Origin: Roridomyces roridus
Taxonomy: Eukaryota > Basidiomycota > Agaricomycetes > Agaricales > Mycenaceae
Assembly (NCBI GenBank): GCA_029378245.1
Contig: JARKIF010000049.1
Span: 186,001 to 250,000 of the forward strand
Length of the DNA: 64,000 bases
Direction of reading: 5' to 3'
Of this stretch, positions 21,221-32,587 are shown in pieces. The notes below the pieces were generated by a model. That model searched no databases. It saw only the letters and a program-made list of their open reading frames with translations, and was not told the DNA's origin. Within the stretch, counting starts at the first letter, position 1. Every line of letters begins with the position of its first letter. The position numbers were made by a program, and so were the translations under genes.

Positions 21221-21479
21221 TCGCCATACCAGACTCTTTTCTTTCCTTGTTTACCTTATCTCATTCTCATCTCCCACCCTCTCCTTCCCTCCTTCCTACG
21301 TACATACTCACCCACCCTCTGCGCTACTGTTGTCGGGATCCCAAAAAGAAGATAAAGAATCATGTAGACGCGTCGCAGTGTCATTTGTACAGTTTTTGTA
21401 TACGAGCGAGTAACGAAAGTGATGTGACTCTAGAGTCCATTGGGTACGTACGATACATGCAGTGACGGAGAGCGCGGAA

Positions 21480-23419
21480 TCAATCTGGCGTCCCGCCAAG
21501 CTTGTCAGCCACCCACCGCATCCCCAACGCACAACTAGCAGACACGAAAAACGCCCGGTCAAAGAGCTTGCTAAAGCCGGATTGAAAGTCTGGGATCGTA
21601 GAGAAGAGGTTGTCGTCGTCGGTGGGTGGGGGAGGGAAGGACGCGCGGAGCTGGACGAGGGTGGAGAGGAGGTAGGTTACCTGGGGGAGGCGTTAGTAAG
21701 AGGAACAGGAAGAGGGAAGAGGGGATACGACTCACCATGAGTTGAGCGAGAAGTAGGAGCATGAGCGAGGCGCCAACAGTCCTGCTTGGGAGTCGGAGTG
21801 CCTTGGCCGTCGTGGTCAATGAAGCACGATGGGTAGAGTACTCTTACTCACCCGCGTAACGCTCCGCAATACAAGCCGAATGCTAGTCATCACTATCACG
21901 CCCACGAGCATGAGACTGAGGTGCCGCGTCGCACGGGCGACATCCTCGAGATGCACTTCCGGCCAGAGATGCTGGAGAACGTTGGCGAGGATCGAGGTCA
22001 CGATGTCGGGATAGCTCATCGTCGGCGATGTGGACGTGCGGGGGAAGAAGATGTTCACGAGACACTAGGCGGTCCGTGTTAGACTGGCTGCAAGGGCAAT
22101 TATGACACGTACGCTGAGATACCGTGTGAGGCAGTAGACTGCAAAGAGCGTCCCGCCAATGCTGAGTAGCCTTCCGCGAAAGGTATGGGAGAACTTGGCG
22201 ATGGCGCGCCGGTGTCGTAGATCGTCCAAGCTGCGGGACATTTCGTATTCGAGTGTCTCAAGGCCTTGGAGTTCCAGCTTGTCTGTAGCGTGGATGAGCG
22301 GCACCATCCTCGGGATAAGAACGAGAAGCACATACCCTCGTCGCCACGGAAGGTGGGCATAACTCGCGACACCCAGCTGCCTTGGCCTTGCTACGGGGAG
22401 GGATTGAGTGACATACTTCTCAGCGAAACCAGCGTGTCATGCACCTGCGCCGCCGCAGCGGCCTTCCGCCTCGCCTCCTCCTGCTTCCGCTCAAGATCAT
22501 CTCTCACGCTGGAGAGTGCGTATTCTGCAGTGGCAACGTCCTGCTCCGTGGGCACGATCCTGTCTTTGCGTCAATGGGCTACGCGGACAAGGGGGTATGA
22601 AGAGTGCCTTACGCTGTCCTCTTGGAGGGTAGGAAAGCCCAGGAGCTGCTTACGGCGCCGAATCCCGATAGGAGGCCGAGAATGAGGGTACCGAGGACGA
22701 TGAGGCGGGAAAGGGTGGCGGAGAGCGTGTCGGACACGGAGAGCGACGCGGGGAGTGGGATGAAGGAGAAGAGGAGGAGGTACAGAGCTACGCAGAGCGT
22801 GCTGAAGAGGATTCGAGGCATTAGACGTGCAGAGCCTATTAGGGTGTGAGATTTATGGCACGGACCGGCGCGGCGCGAAAAAACGTACTGGTATCTGGAC
22901 CCACGGTGAGGAGGAGGCTTGTGAATGCGGGCACAAGGACCAAGATACAGGCGAGGAGAAGAAAGAGGGATAGTCTCCAGTTGAGGAGACGCGTACTGGA
23001 AGACTCATTCAGTAAACTGCATGCCAGCTAGATTTCACAAACCTTGGGCTGAAGGTGTCCGCACCCTGTAGCATCAGGAGAAGAAACAGCAAGCAGCTTT
23101 CGGAGAAACATCCAGCAAAGACGCTGCTGGACAATGTCGAGTACAGGATCTCTGTCTTGCCCTGCGGCTTCCGAGAATCTCGTATTGTCTGCGTAATCGG
23201 GGACGGGAGAGGGTCGCGGTGGTGGTTGGAGGCGTATTCGACGCCGGAAAGGTCCTGCAGATCGGCATAAAGGCTGCGTAGCAGGTACTTGCGACAGGAG
23301 AAGAATATGGTGGCTCTGCGAGTGCGATGGTGAGCGTCGCGTGAAGGGTGAGAACAGCGAGGTATTGGATACCTTAACAGGACTAGGATGCCCATCTCCG
23401 TGAGCTGCTCGACGGTCAT
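21480..23419 (-). CDS. Golgi pH regulator / GPR89 family (ABA-GPCR-like) membrane protein
   Basis: It is read as about seven exons from MTVEQLTEMGILVLLR to GMRWVADKLGGTPD, with TGA at 21480-21482. N-terminal helices include FAGCFSESCLLFLLLMLQG, and the 'GPHR N' signature ILGLLSGFGAVSSSWAFL is clear. Next is a coiled-coil loop (EYALSSVRDDLERKQEEARR, then LEYEMSRSLDDLRHRRAI). The ABA_GPCR/GPR89 C-terminal part follows, with FRGRLLSIGGTLFAVYCLTR, ARATRHLSLMLVGVIVMTSI and a final PDFQSGFSKLFDRAFFVSA. The family comprises anion-channel-like proteins of the Golgi/ER that adjust luminal pH in animals. It is tail-to-tail with EF1B-gamma and divergent from the SNF2 gene, with 327 bases between their ATGs. 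Confidence 0.85.
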
Positions 23420-23746
23420 GGGCGTTGTGGTCAGGAGGAGGCCAAATATACTGTCATGCCGTCATTCAAGTCATTCCTCGTTCTCCTTCTCCCTCGAGTT
23501 CTATATTGAGAGGCAGTCTTCGGTCAAAGCCAGAAAGAGAGTACAGACGCCCAGATCGCGTGGCGCGGTGAAGTACGTCGAGACGACGCGCCGCGTTGCA
23601 AGTCACCGCCTCGTTTCCGCCACAGAATTCTCTCCATTGCAAGGAAGAGCCCATCTTTTGTTCCGAAATCGAGACAAAGAACACGAGGCCGCGCGCGAGC
23701 GGTTTATTAGATCTTGCCTTTTTCGCCAATTCTTCCGCTTACCGCC

Positions 23747-26700
23747 ATGAACACCCCTCGTCGCGGCCCTCGGGCGTCTCTGGGCAGCTCTCAGTCCGGA
23801 ACACCCAGCAAGCCGGTCTACGTCGAGATAGACGACCTCGATTCAGAGACCGACGACCACACCACCACCGAGCATCTTTCACCCACAAAGACCCCCATCC
23901 GCGGTGCCACTCGAGCCTCCTTGGTCGCCACTCCTCAGCGTCGTGCTCCTTCGAATCTTTACATCTCCAGCCCGCGATTCCGAGCGCGCACAGCCAGCGG
24001 CTCGCGCACCTCTCCGAGTGCACCGTCGCCTGACCTCGAGGCGGCGAAAAATGAGGATCCGGAATACACGTCCCCCGAAATCGCTGCTCTGCTCGAGAAT
24101 AGACCCTACATTCCACCCCTTCGCTACGAGACGCTATACGACAATATCCAGCGTCGGAAGGACGCCACCGATGAAGAGCCTCCTGCAGACCCCAGCGAGT
24201 ACGTTTTTACAAAGAAACCCCCACTCCCTTTGCTCAAATCCTTTTCTCATAGGCTTGACGTATTCCTGACCTGTACCCGCGAGAGGTTCGACAAAGACCT
24301 TACTGTCGCCGAGGCGAGAGTGAAGCTGGGAATGACGCCCGACTCGAGTGTTTTACCCGGCGTTCTTATCCCTCTTCTGGACCACCAGATCACGGGGGTC
24401 GCTGCGTGCGTACAGAGGGAACGTTCTCAATATAAAGGAGGTATCGTCGCCGACGAGATGGGTTGTGAGTCTATCTTTTCTTGGACCTTTTCATGCGCTG
24501 ATTATCGTCGCTAGTGGGAAAGGTCAGTTGATTCCCGCTCCTGAACTCCTTTGTTCTCAGAGTCGAATCCGCCCAGACTGTTCAAATGTATGTCTTTATG
24601 AGTATCATGTCCTGATCAGATTCATAACTCTTCCAAGGATCGCCGTCATGCTCATCAACATTTCCTCAAACCCAAAGTGCAAGACGACGCTATTAGTCGT
24701 CCCGCTGGCGCTCCTCAGCCACTGGCAAAGGGAGCTCGAGAAAGTCGGAGGGCCCGAGCCTCAAGGCATCAAATACTTGATCTATCACGGTATCTTCGTC
24801 CCCATCTCCTTTGTACTACCCGGTTTACGACTGGTGGCTTTTCAGGACCGACGAAACCCAAAGATTATCGAACACTCAAGCAATATGATGTTGTTCTTAC
24901 GACTTATGGAGTTCGTCGACGTACCATGCCATGGAAACGTAGACCGCTAATCCCTATACCAGACTATTTCCAGCCAAGCCGAACTTCCCAACTGTGCGTC
25001 CGTTTCCAGGGCGCGCAAATATTCCATTGACCTATTCGAAGCACCTCTATTTCATACAAATATGAACTTCTTCCGTATCGTTCTTGACGAGGGTCATTTC
25101 ATCCGAAATCCCGACGGCAGTCCGTATCCTCCCTCCCATTTCAGAAGTTCTACCTATCCGCTGACAACACAACGCAGAAGCGTCCAAGCACGTAGCGAGA
25201 CTCACGGCAAAATATCGATGGGTGTTGACCGGCACACCCATAATCAACCGCCTCTTCGACGTCTACCCCGCCCTCCGATTTCTACAAGTTCCATACTGGC
25301 AGAATCGGAAAAGCTTCAAGGATGAGATAGCCAGATATGAGAGCAAAAATCGTCAGTACCCCATTCATCTATCCGGTTTTCTGGGCTGAAGGGAGACATG
25401 CAGCCGTTAAAGCGGTCGCCATGCTTCAAGCCATCCTCGACGCGATCATGCTTCGTCGTCTGAAAACTACCTTGGTGGATGGGATGCCGATACTTGATCT
25501 CCCTACAAAGACGGTTCTCGTCGAGCGCTTGGAGTTTTCGGAGAACGAGCGGAGGATATACGATTTGGTGCGTGTTTGTGTTATTCTTGTTCGCGGCTGA
25601 CCTTGAGATAATATAGCTGGAAAGTCGCGCCCGGGACGGATTCAAGCGTTTGCTACGGCGTGGTGCCTTGACGGGGTGCGTGTTTTCCCCTTTCCTTTCA
25701 CAGTCGCTTAAATAGCCTAATTATAACGCACATAGCAACAAACTACCTGTAGCCCTAACCCTCCTCCTCCGCCTCCGACAAGCCTGCTCGCACCCAGCGC
25801 TGGTGAAGAAGTTCCTCGACACGCTCAATCACGAGGAGCTCGAGGCTCGGATGGATGCGTTCCTTGCTGGGAATCAAGAGGAGGCGTTGCGGGAGATTGA
25901 ATCAGGGCAGGTTGTCGTTGGGGAAGCGGCCGACGAGGAGGAGGGGGATGAGGATGTTGTTATGGCTGATGAAGATGAACCTGCCCCGTCCAAGACGATA
26001 TGGCTCCGTCGGCGAAGATGAAGGTGTGTGTGTGTTTTCCTTCAACTGTACTTGATCCGGCAGTCAACTTGGTTGCAGTTCATGATGCAGTATATCGTCA
26101 AGCTGCGGAATGAGGACCCTACAGCGAAAGTACGTATTTGCTCTTCTAATTGCTATTCCTTTGAACGTCCCGCAGATCATCGTGATATCCCAATGGACCC
26201 AGTTCCTCGCCCTAGTCGCCGACTACCTCACGCAATCCAAGATCACGTACCTCTGGTTAGCCTAGTCTCTTTTCTGTGTCCCTCATTCTGATTTTCTCTC
26301 TTAAAAGCTATCAAGGAAGCATGACACGCAAAGAACGAGACTACGCCGAGCGGGAATTTTCCAAAGACAAGGGAACGGCACCAGTCTTGCTTCTTTCCTT
26401 GCAGTGCGGTGGTGCGGGCCTCAATCTGACGCGCGCGAATCATGTCATATGTTTGGACCTTGGATGGAGCCATGCTGTTGAGAATCAGGCTTTCGATCGG
26501 TGGGTTTGATTCTTTCTCTTTCCTTTAGTGGTGTGTATTGATTTTATTTTCCGACAGTGTACACCGATACGGACAAACGCGCCCGGTGTTCATCCAGCGG
26601 GTCATCATTGCTGATACAGTGGAAGAGCGTATCTTGAATATCCAGGACAGGAAGGTGGGTTTCTCAAATATCTGGAGCGGTACTCGGGCGTCGCTCATTC

Positions 26701-26869
26701 AACGCTCAGAAAAGCCTCGCAGACGGAAGTCTTGGGGAGGGAAACGGCAAGAGTATTAACAGTGAGTGCGCAGTCTTACTTGATATCGGTGTATTCTAAC
26801 TTGCGTATAATAGCTTTTGGTCCAAAGGAACTCGCCATTCTCTTTGGAGTCAAGTTGAAGGGAACCTAG
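23747..26869 (+). CDS. SNF2-family ATPase, Rad5/HLTF-related, lacking an obvious RING
   Basis: The N-terminus is disordered and Ser/Thr/Arg-rich with VEIDDLDSETDD. The helicase motifs run in order: I (ADEMG-LGK-TVQM, split over micro-exons), Ia (TTLLVVPLALLSHWQREL), II (FFRIVLDEGHFIRN), III (KYRWVLTGTPIINR), then MLRRLKTTLVDG and LRLRQACSHP. The C-terminal lobe has IIVISQWTQFLALV, LLSLQCGGAGLNLTRANHV, and VHRYGQTRPVFIQRVI. DEGH and the LRLRQ-C-HP segment are typical of the Rad5/Rad16/HLTF branch, but no C3HC4 cluster is seen between the lobes. About 14 introns and roughly 800 aa. It is a nuclear DNA translocase, probably in repair or transcription. The ATG at 23747 is the first in the frame. 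Confidence 0.9.
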
Positions 26870-26992
26870 CTTCTTCTTTCAACCCTACCTACATACACAA
26901 TATATACCGTAGCTAGCATCATACAGTCAGTTGAGTTTCACAGCTCGTGAAAGAACCTCGAGGGGCAGTGCTGAGGATTCGAGGACTAGAAT

Positions 26993-27556
26993 CTACTGTC
27001 CAACAGCTGTGACCAACGCCTCTGGGCCGGACGGTAAGTTGTCGGCAACGCAAGTAGGCCATTCTGGTGCATGACCGTTTGCGACTTTGACTAGCTTCAA
27101 GCTCCCGTGGTCCAGCCGGACGTAGAGACGCTGGAAGAGTGCGTCGAGGAAAAGAACCTCGGGTTTAACAGAGTCGTCGTGGTTCCCGCGTTCGTGGAAG
27201 ATGAACGTCATGGGATCTTCATTTATCGCGGAGGTTCCGGGGCATGTACATTGCGAACTGCGCGAAAGGAACACTTTAGAGCTGTTGGGGGTGAGAAACG
27301 CCATAGCTGCCTTCTAGAACGCGAGATAGGCGATGGAAAGTTCGGGCGTCGCAGTTTGGGTCATTATAGTCACGTCGACCTCGTCGTCGTAAATAGACGG
27401 TAGCACCCTAATAGACACTGAGCGCAGTGCATCGGTTCCGAAATTTTCGGGCGATTTGGACGAAGAAATGGAGTGCAATGATTTGGGGACGACGACGGAA
27501 TCGCCAGAGTAGGCTACGAAAGAGAGCCGGGAGGCTCCCGCAGATTCCAGTTTCAT
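26993..27556 (-). CDS. Unrecognised small protein, two exons
   Basis: MKLESAGASRLSFVAY starts at 27556. The frame meets a TAG at about 27314-27316 and continues open in the same frame to 26993. The TAG is best explained as the 3' splice site (GCGTTCTAG) of a 60-nt intron whose donor GTGACT follows DDEVD. The spliced protein is about 168 aa, reading PSIYDDEVD then KAAMAFLTPNS, with FIFHERGNHDD and ALFQRLYVRLDHGSLKLVKV. No family is recognised. It is divergent from the POP8-like gene with only 38 bases between ATGs. The extent and start are moderately sure. Confidence 0.55.
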
Positions 27557-27594
27557 GGTCAGAAGCAAACCCGGACCAAACAAAACAACGCGCC

Positions 27595-28004
27595 ATGACA
27601 GCAACCTCCAACCTCCCCCAACCGTACCAATACCTCCTCCTCCACGTCTCCCCACCTGCAGACCAACTCACCCTCCGAAAAGCACTCCAAGAAAGCCTCT
27701 CCCAATCATTCGGGCTCACCGCGTCCGGAACGCACATTGACGTGCTCTGGGTCGGTGTGGACCCCAAGACGACTACGGCAAAGGGGACTGCTGCCATCCG
27801 AGTTGCCAGCGGGTACGTGCGTCTCGTTCGTTCGCGAGCTTAGCTTGCAATTTGGGGAGAATTTTCATTTTGACGCGCGTGGATTTTAGGGAAGACACGA
27901 CGCGTATCCTCGCCTCGATCGTATCATCCTCCTCGTCGACTAGACTACAACTCATCAGAGCATCTGCGTTCTTGCCTTCGTTACTGGTGGACGACGACCA
28001 GTAG
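27595..28004 (+). CDS. RNase P/MRP subunit POP8-like protein
   Basis: Two exons are joined by a short intron near 27813-27888 (ATRVASG-type end, then EDTTRILASIV). The product is about 112 aa. It reads YQYLLLHVSPPADQLTLRKA, LQESLSQSFGLTASG, IDVLWVG, AAIRVASG and a final strand RLQLIRASAFLPSLL. This strand-helix order and the small size fit the POP5/RPP14/POP8 alpha-beta sandwich, and the divergence level favours the POP8-like fungal group. Members are protein cofactors of nuclear RNase P and RNase MRP in pre-tRNA and pre-rRNA processing. Assignment is by pattern rather than strong motif. It stops at 28002-28004 and is tail-to-tail with the next gene. Confidence 0.5.
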
Positions 28005-28246
28005 TCACCACTCTATCCCCGAGATCTTGAGACCATGTTTTCCGCGTCGCCCGCATTGGGTAAAAACCTCTACTTTCTTCGCCGACCGTGGATGCACAGC
28101 AAGGTAAAGCTACATACACTACTACTTTTTTTCTATATAAACTAATAACTAAGGTTAACTAGGGATCGGTACAGTCACATATCGTTTCGTCCGATATACA
28201 AGTAGAGTCCTAATAAAAATGATCGTGGCTGTCTCAATCAAAATTA

Positions 28247-30253
28247 TCAAATCGAGTCCGCTCGCGGAAGTGGAGGGCGCGGTAGAGGCCTCACCCTCTG
28301 GCTATGACTTTGCACAGACAGGGTGGGCGAGGCGGGCGTAGGGGAAGGGGCAGGTGTAGGCGCAGTCGCAGTCATAGAAGGAAGCATCGAAGCCGGCTCC
28401 TCCGTAATGGGCGTAGTCAAAGGCGACCCGCTCCCAAACGTAAGCCCACTCCCCGTACTAGCATGCCTCCTCTCCCTCGGTCCACCCACACCAGCAGTCA
28501 TCTCCTGAAGCGCAGCAGCAACAGCCGCACCATGCAAACTCGCCCCGCTCACAGGCCGACTCGGCACATGCTGCCCCGCCCCCTCACTAGTACTCCAATC
28601 TCCCGTCCCACTCCGAGACCTCGCACCACCTCCACCTAGGAGAACCTCCTGATACAAACTCGCCGTAGCCACGCTGGTACTCGCAGTCCCAGTCCCAACC
28701 TCCCTAGATCCAATACTCTCAATCGTAGGCATCCGCCGAATATACGAATTGAGAATCCGCACATGATCTGCAGGACGGCCGAATTCGTCGTACGGATATG
28801 CAGCAGAGCCGTAGCTGCCAGGGCCGGAGAACGAGCCAGAGCCGGGGAACGAGCCAGAGCCGGGGAACGAGAACGGGAGGGAAGAGGATAAAGATGACGA
28901 CGAAGGAAGCCCGTCCTCCTCCCCATCTTCATCCCCGGACGATTCACGCCCAGCTTGCGCGACTAGCAATCGTAGCCTCTCCACGAAACCCTGCAGGTCT
29001 CTATCTTCCGGCTCTGCGGGGGGTGGTGAAGACCCAGACCCAGAGCGGGACCCGGACGCAGGCAGATTCGCATACGGATCAAACTCGAGCTCGAGCCCCC
29101 CATTCCGATGCTCAGGCGTCGACTGCAGCGAGCCCGAGCCCCCACTTCGGTGAAGGCGAAAAGACGGATTAGAGCCGACGGTGAGCGTCGAGCTGGACGT
29201 GGTGGGAATTTGCCTGTGGCGGGAGGGAGGGGAGAGGGTGGCGCCTGACATGGACATGAGACCACTTCGGGGTGAGGCGGAGCCGAGGAATGTGGTTTCC
29301 GAGTTATTTGAGCGGTGGCGGTGGAGGGAGGGTCTGCGGAGGCGGGCGTAGGAGGCTAGGGTGAGGTGATAGACCGTCTGTGCATCATGTCAGTGTAGTG
29401 CCTGTGGATCAATGGTGGAGGACGCACGATGATGGCGGCGGTGACGATGAGCCGTGCGATTGCGAGTCCGAACCATCCAGCGAATGGTGGAGGATGGCTG
29501 CAGCTCGGATGCGTACGGACAGACCATACCATGTCTACATCGAGGGTACACCTCATGCCCAAGTCCGCGGTGGAAGCGTGCCGCCATGCGAATACGAGCG
29601 CAAAGTTGACCAAGGAGGGGGCGAGCAGGAAGAAGGTGAAGAGGTAGCGCAGGACCAGGCGGATTGTTAGCAAGATCTCGACGGAAGCCAGGAAGTAGGG
29701 TTTGAGGAAGGGAATGACGGCGACACCGAGGAGAAGAGCGATGGCCACAGCGCTGACGGTGCCTAGACCCAGGGCTGTCGCCTCCCCAGTCGATGTAGGG
29801 TAGACGTCGAATGCGAGAAAGTAGCGGATCGTCGTGTACAGCGACCACGCAACTAGACTTGGATGTAAATCTGTGAATTTAGACTCGAGATGGAAGCAAC
29901 GCACCCATTATCAGCTCTAGGCCCGCAATGACGCCCTTCAGTCTCCTCAATCTCCGCCGGATACGCCGCTCAGCGAAGCCCTTGCGCTCCCTCGTCGTCG
30001 TGGGATCTCCCTGCAAGTTGAGCCCCACAGGGTCGCCACGCTCTTCGCTCGGATGCGTCGGCTGGCGGGAGAGCAGGTCGAGGTAGGCTACCGACTCGGA
30101 TGTATTCGTTTGGAGTAGAGGCTGGGTGAAATGGGACTGGTCTGTCTGGAGGGTGGACGAGGAGATGGTGCGAGTGTGCTGCTGCGGTGAAGACCCAAGA
30201 GGGGTCTCGGCGTCAGGGACCCATATCGAGTTATGCAGATAGAGGGCGGCCAT
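28247..30253 (-). CDS. Multi-pass membrane protein with long Ser/Gly-rich tail
   Basis: The ATG at 30253 starts MAALYLHNSIWVPDAETPLG. The cytosolic N-terminal part ends RRLRRLKGVIAGLELIM. After a 52-nt intron about four to five TM helices follow: VAWSLYTTIRYFLAF, TALGLGTVSAVAIALLLGVA, EILLTIRLVLRYLFTFFLLA and FGLAIARLIVTAAII. After another intron comes TVYHLTLASYARLRRPS, which leads into about 350 residues rich in Ser, Gly, Pro and Thr. This tail has SGSGSSPP tracts and acidic DEDGEEDG, and ends PLPRPPLPRADSI at 28247. I do not recognise the family. The long low-complexity tail suggests phosphorylation or scaffolding. Exon joins are by consensus and frame. Confidence 0.65.
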
Positions 30254-31017
30254 AGGCGCAGGACGCAGGAGACATTGGCGAAAATAATGAAATAATGCCA
30301 ACAGGAGGTTGACAAGAGCGATCAAACAGGTTTGAGGGCAACAGTATTCAAATTCAGGTTCGGCGAACACAATTAGTACAAATAATCTGTCAGGAATCCA
30401 CAGCATTGCCAAAATGGAGACCTCGCGCCAATCAGCGCAGTCACCATGCCGCGCCCTGCCGCGCCGTCCCGAACGTCCCGACGCAACGGCAAATCATTCC
30501 CATCTAGTTAGCCTGAGAGAGATTTGTCAACTTTGTCAAGATTCCTTCCCGAGTTCCTTCTCCCACCAGCTCCCACCCCACCTTCAGAACTCCCTTCCTC
30601 GTCGTCATCTCGCCCGCAGCAATTTTTGTTTTTGATAACCGGTCCTCTTCATCGGACATCGGAATCTCCGCCACAAGGGTGGGTGGGTGTGTGCGCGGAA
30701 ACCTTGTTTTCCTTCGAAGCTGGTTGTCGGTCCCAATAATTCTGTCGATCAACGTGCGACTGAGAAGAGAACCTTGAGAGAACCCGCCACCTTGTCCGCG
30801 CCGGTCGATTTCCGGACCTTCACAAGAATTAGACATATGACGCCCCCGGACCCAGTAGGTACACGGTCACGCCCTTCCATCGCCCAGGAAGCGCGTTTAG
30901 GAAAAACTCAAGTTACTTCGGGTCTTGTGTCTGTCTCCAATCTGGCTGTCTGGGCTCTCTGTCTCTCTCCACCACAATCAAGCAAGTTCAACATTCACGC
31001 CACCGCCAGTGTCAATT
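30254..31017. other. Intergenic region
   Basis: It contains the upstream region of the membrane protein gene and, from about 30840, a pyrimidine-rich stretch (GTCTGTCTCC, CTCTGTCTCTCTCC) that may be a promoter and 5' UTR for the small + ORF. No other gene is supported. Confidence 0.45.
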
Positions 31018-31215
31018 ATGCCCCTCTCCTCGTCGACGTCGGGCAACAGCAAAGGCCCCAAGAGTCAAGAAGCAGAAGAAGCTGCCGTACTAGACACAGA
31101 TACGCGTTCGTTTTGTTTTGCGGTAAAAACGGGACAGCTCACGCTCGCTACTCCACAGGGCGTATCTTATGTGTATCACGAATTCGAACCACAAGCCACA
31201 GGGCGGCCGCAGTGA
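31018..31215 (+). CDS. Possible small protein, 65 aa
   Basis: An ATG follows a CT-rich leader. The frame reads MPLSSSTSGNSKGPKSQEAE, then DTRSFCFAVKTGQLTLATPQ and GVSYVYHEFEPQATGRPQ, with TGA at 31213-31215. The polar N-terminus followed by a compact aromatic-containing part looks more protein-like than the neighbouring random frames. There is no recognised family, no intron, and no homologue in the window. It could be spurious. Confidence 0.35.
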   Translation: MPLSSSTSGNSKGPKSQEAEEAAVLDTDTRSFCFAVKTGQLTLATPQGVSYVYHEFEPQATGRPQ

Positions 31216-32587
31216 CATAGGCGGAGAGCGATGAGCTCGGGGCCTGCATATGCATGCAATTCTCAGTCGGCCGCGGCCTAACCCGGGCCGCTTAATGAAT
31301 GAATTGAAGTTTACGTTCTTCCAGGTTCTTTTCCCATCTATCCATCCAACACAGTGTGCACAGATAAGGTAGGGTCGGGAATCGGTACTCGGCAATTGCA
31401 ACTCCCATCCCATCTGTCATTACATTCCGTACAGCCCACATACACTGACGGGTTGCTCTCGGGGACACTCCATGGGGATGCCCAAATTGAAATGAACATT
31501 GAAAACAATTGATTCAGACGGAGCAGTTGCGATAAACCGCAACTGTAAAGATCCGAGAAGCAGATAAACGGACAAGACAGACAGTATCGAAACCTGCATA
31601 TGGACCACTGAACTAGCCATATCCGGAGCGCCCAGTCTGATTCAGTTGTCGAGCCACTGGCACATGCAACGCAACGTACGCGACTTGCCTTCCCATCCTC
31701 CTGTCGTATATGCAAATGATATTTTGTGGTGGTGCATGGTTCTCGGTGGTGCGGCGGGTCCCGTAAACCGTAAACCGTAAACCGTAAACCGAGTCCTTCT
31801 CCGAGGTACCTAGGCGAGGCGTTCGGGTCAGGGCGCGGGGGGAAACCAACCTTACCCTGGCGTCACGAGTCTCCCACGAACAGCCTAACTAGCGTGTCTT
31901 CTCACCAGCTCACCTCACGTCCCTCGACCTCGAGCTAGTACGAAAGGAGTACATGGTGCTGTCCAGTTGTTGAGATGTACGTACCGTCCCCCGGACTCGT
32001 GGCCGTGGTTCAACGTTCAAGTTCAACGCTGTTGGTCGGATGGGTGCCGCGGGCAGGCACACCCACAGTTAGTTTCATCTGGAACGCAGTCTGGAACGCA
32101 GGGCCTGAAATATCGGCTTCATAATTCAAGGCACCTCGACTATCAGTCAGGTCATTCGGTTGTCCATCTGTTATTTCCGCGCGGTCGAAAATGAAACCAG
32201 TCCAAAATGTGTACCCTTGACATTTAGTGTCAGAGTAGATGAAACCATACCATGTTGTCCGTGGTAATTACCAACAAGTCATCGCATTGGGCGGTTAGTG
32301 GAACAAATGACCTATGCCGGAAACATTTGAATGAAGCTGAAATTATGGTGGTATGTGACTATGTCGAGTATTTGTTAGCTCGAGTGGGCACGTCAGCCGC
32401 CGCCGCTCCATGCATTCATTCTTGAACACACGCGTGCTAACCAACAGCAGATTAATTCCCATTCTACTAATCTAAGGCGGGATTAATCCAAGTCGAACAG
32501 ATCAAATGAAAACAAACGCGATATAAAGTAGGACCTGTCCACGAGCGAACAAGCCAGACAGACCTCCACACGGTGAAGGACGACCAA
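31216..32587. other. Gene-poor stretch
   Basis: No ORF with recognisable features. It includes a heptamer repeat at 31761. CAACGTTCAAGTTCAACG near 32011 is a short imperfect repeat of GTTCAA. Confidence 0.5.
31761..31791. repeat. Tandem CCGTAAA heptamer, four units
   Basis: Four perfect units of CCGTAAA plus CCG; the complement is TTTACGG. It resembles a telomere-type heptamer in form but differs from the usual fungal TTAGGG unit. Confidence 0.9.

Noticed and set aside
28304..29172. Plus-strand ORFs rich in Arg/Thr/Pro
   Set aside because: They are antisense shadows of the Ser/Gly-rich tail of the minus-strand membrane protein.
31761..31791. Interstitial telomere
   Set aside because: The unit is CCGTAAA, not CCCTAA; the array has only four units and conserved genes lie on both sides.
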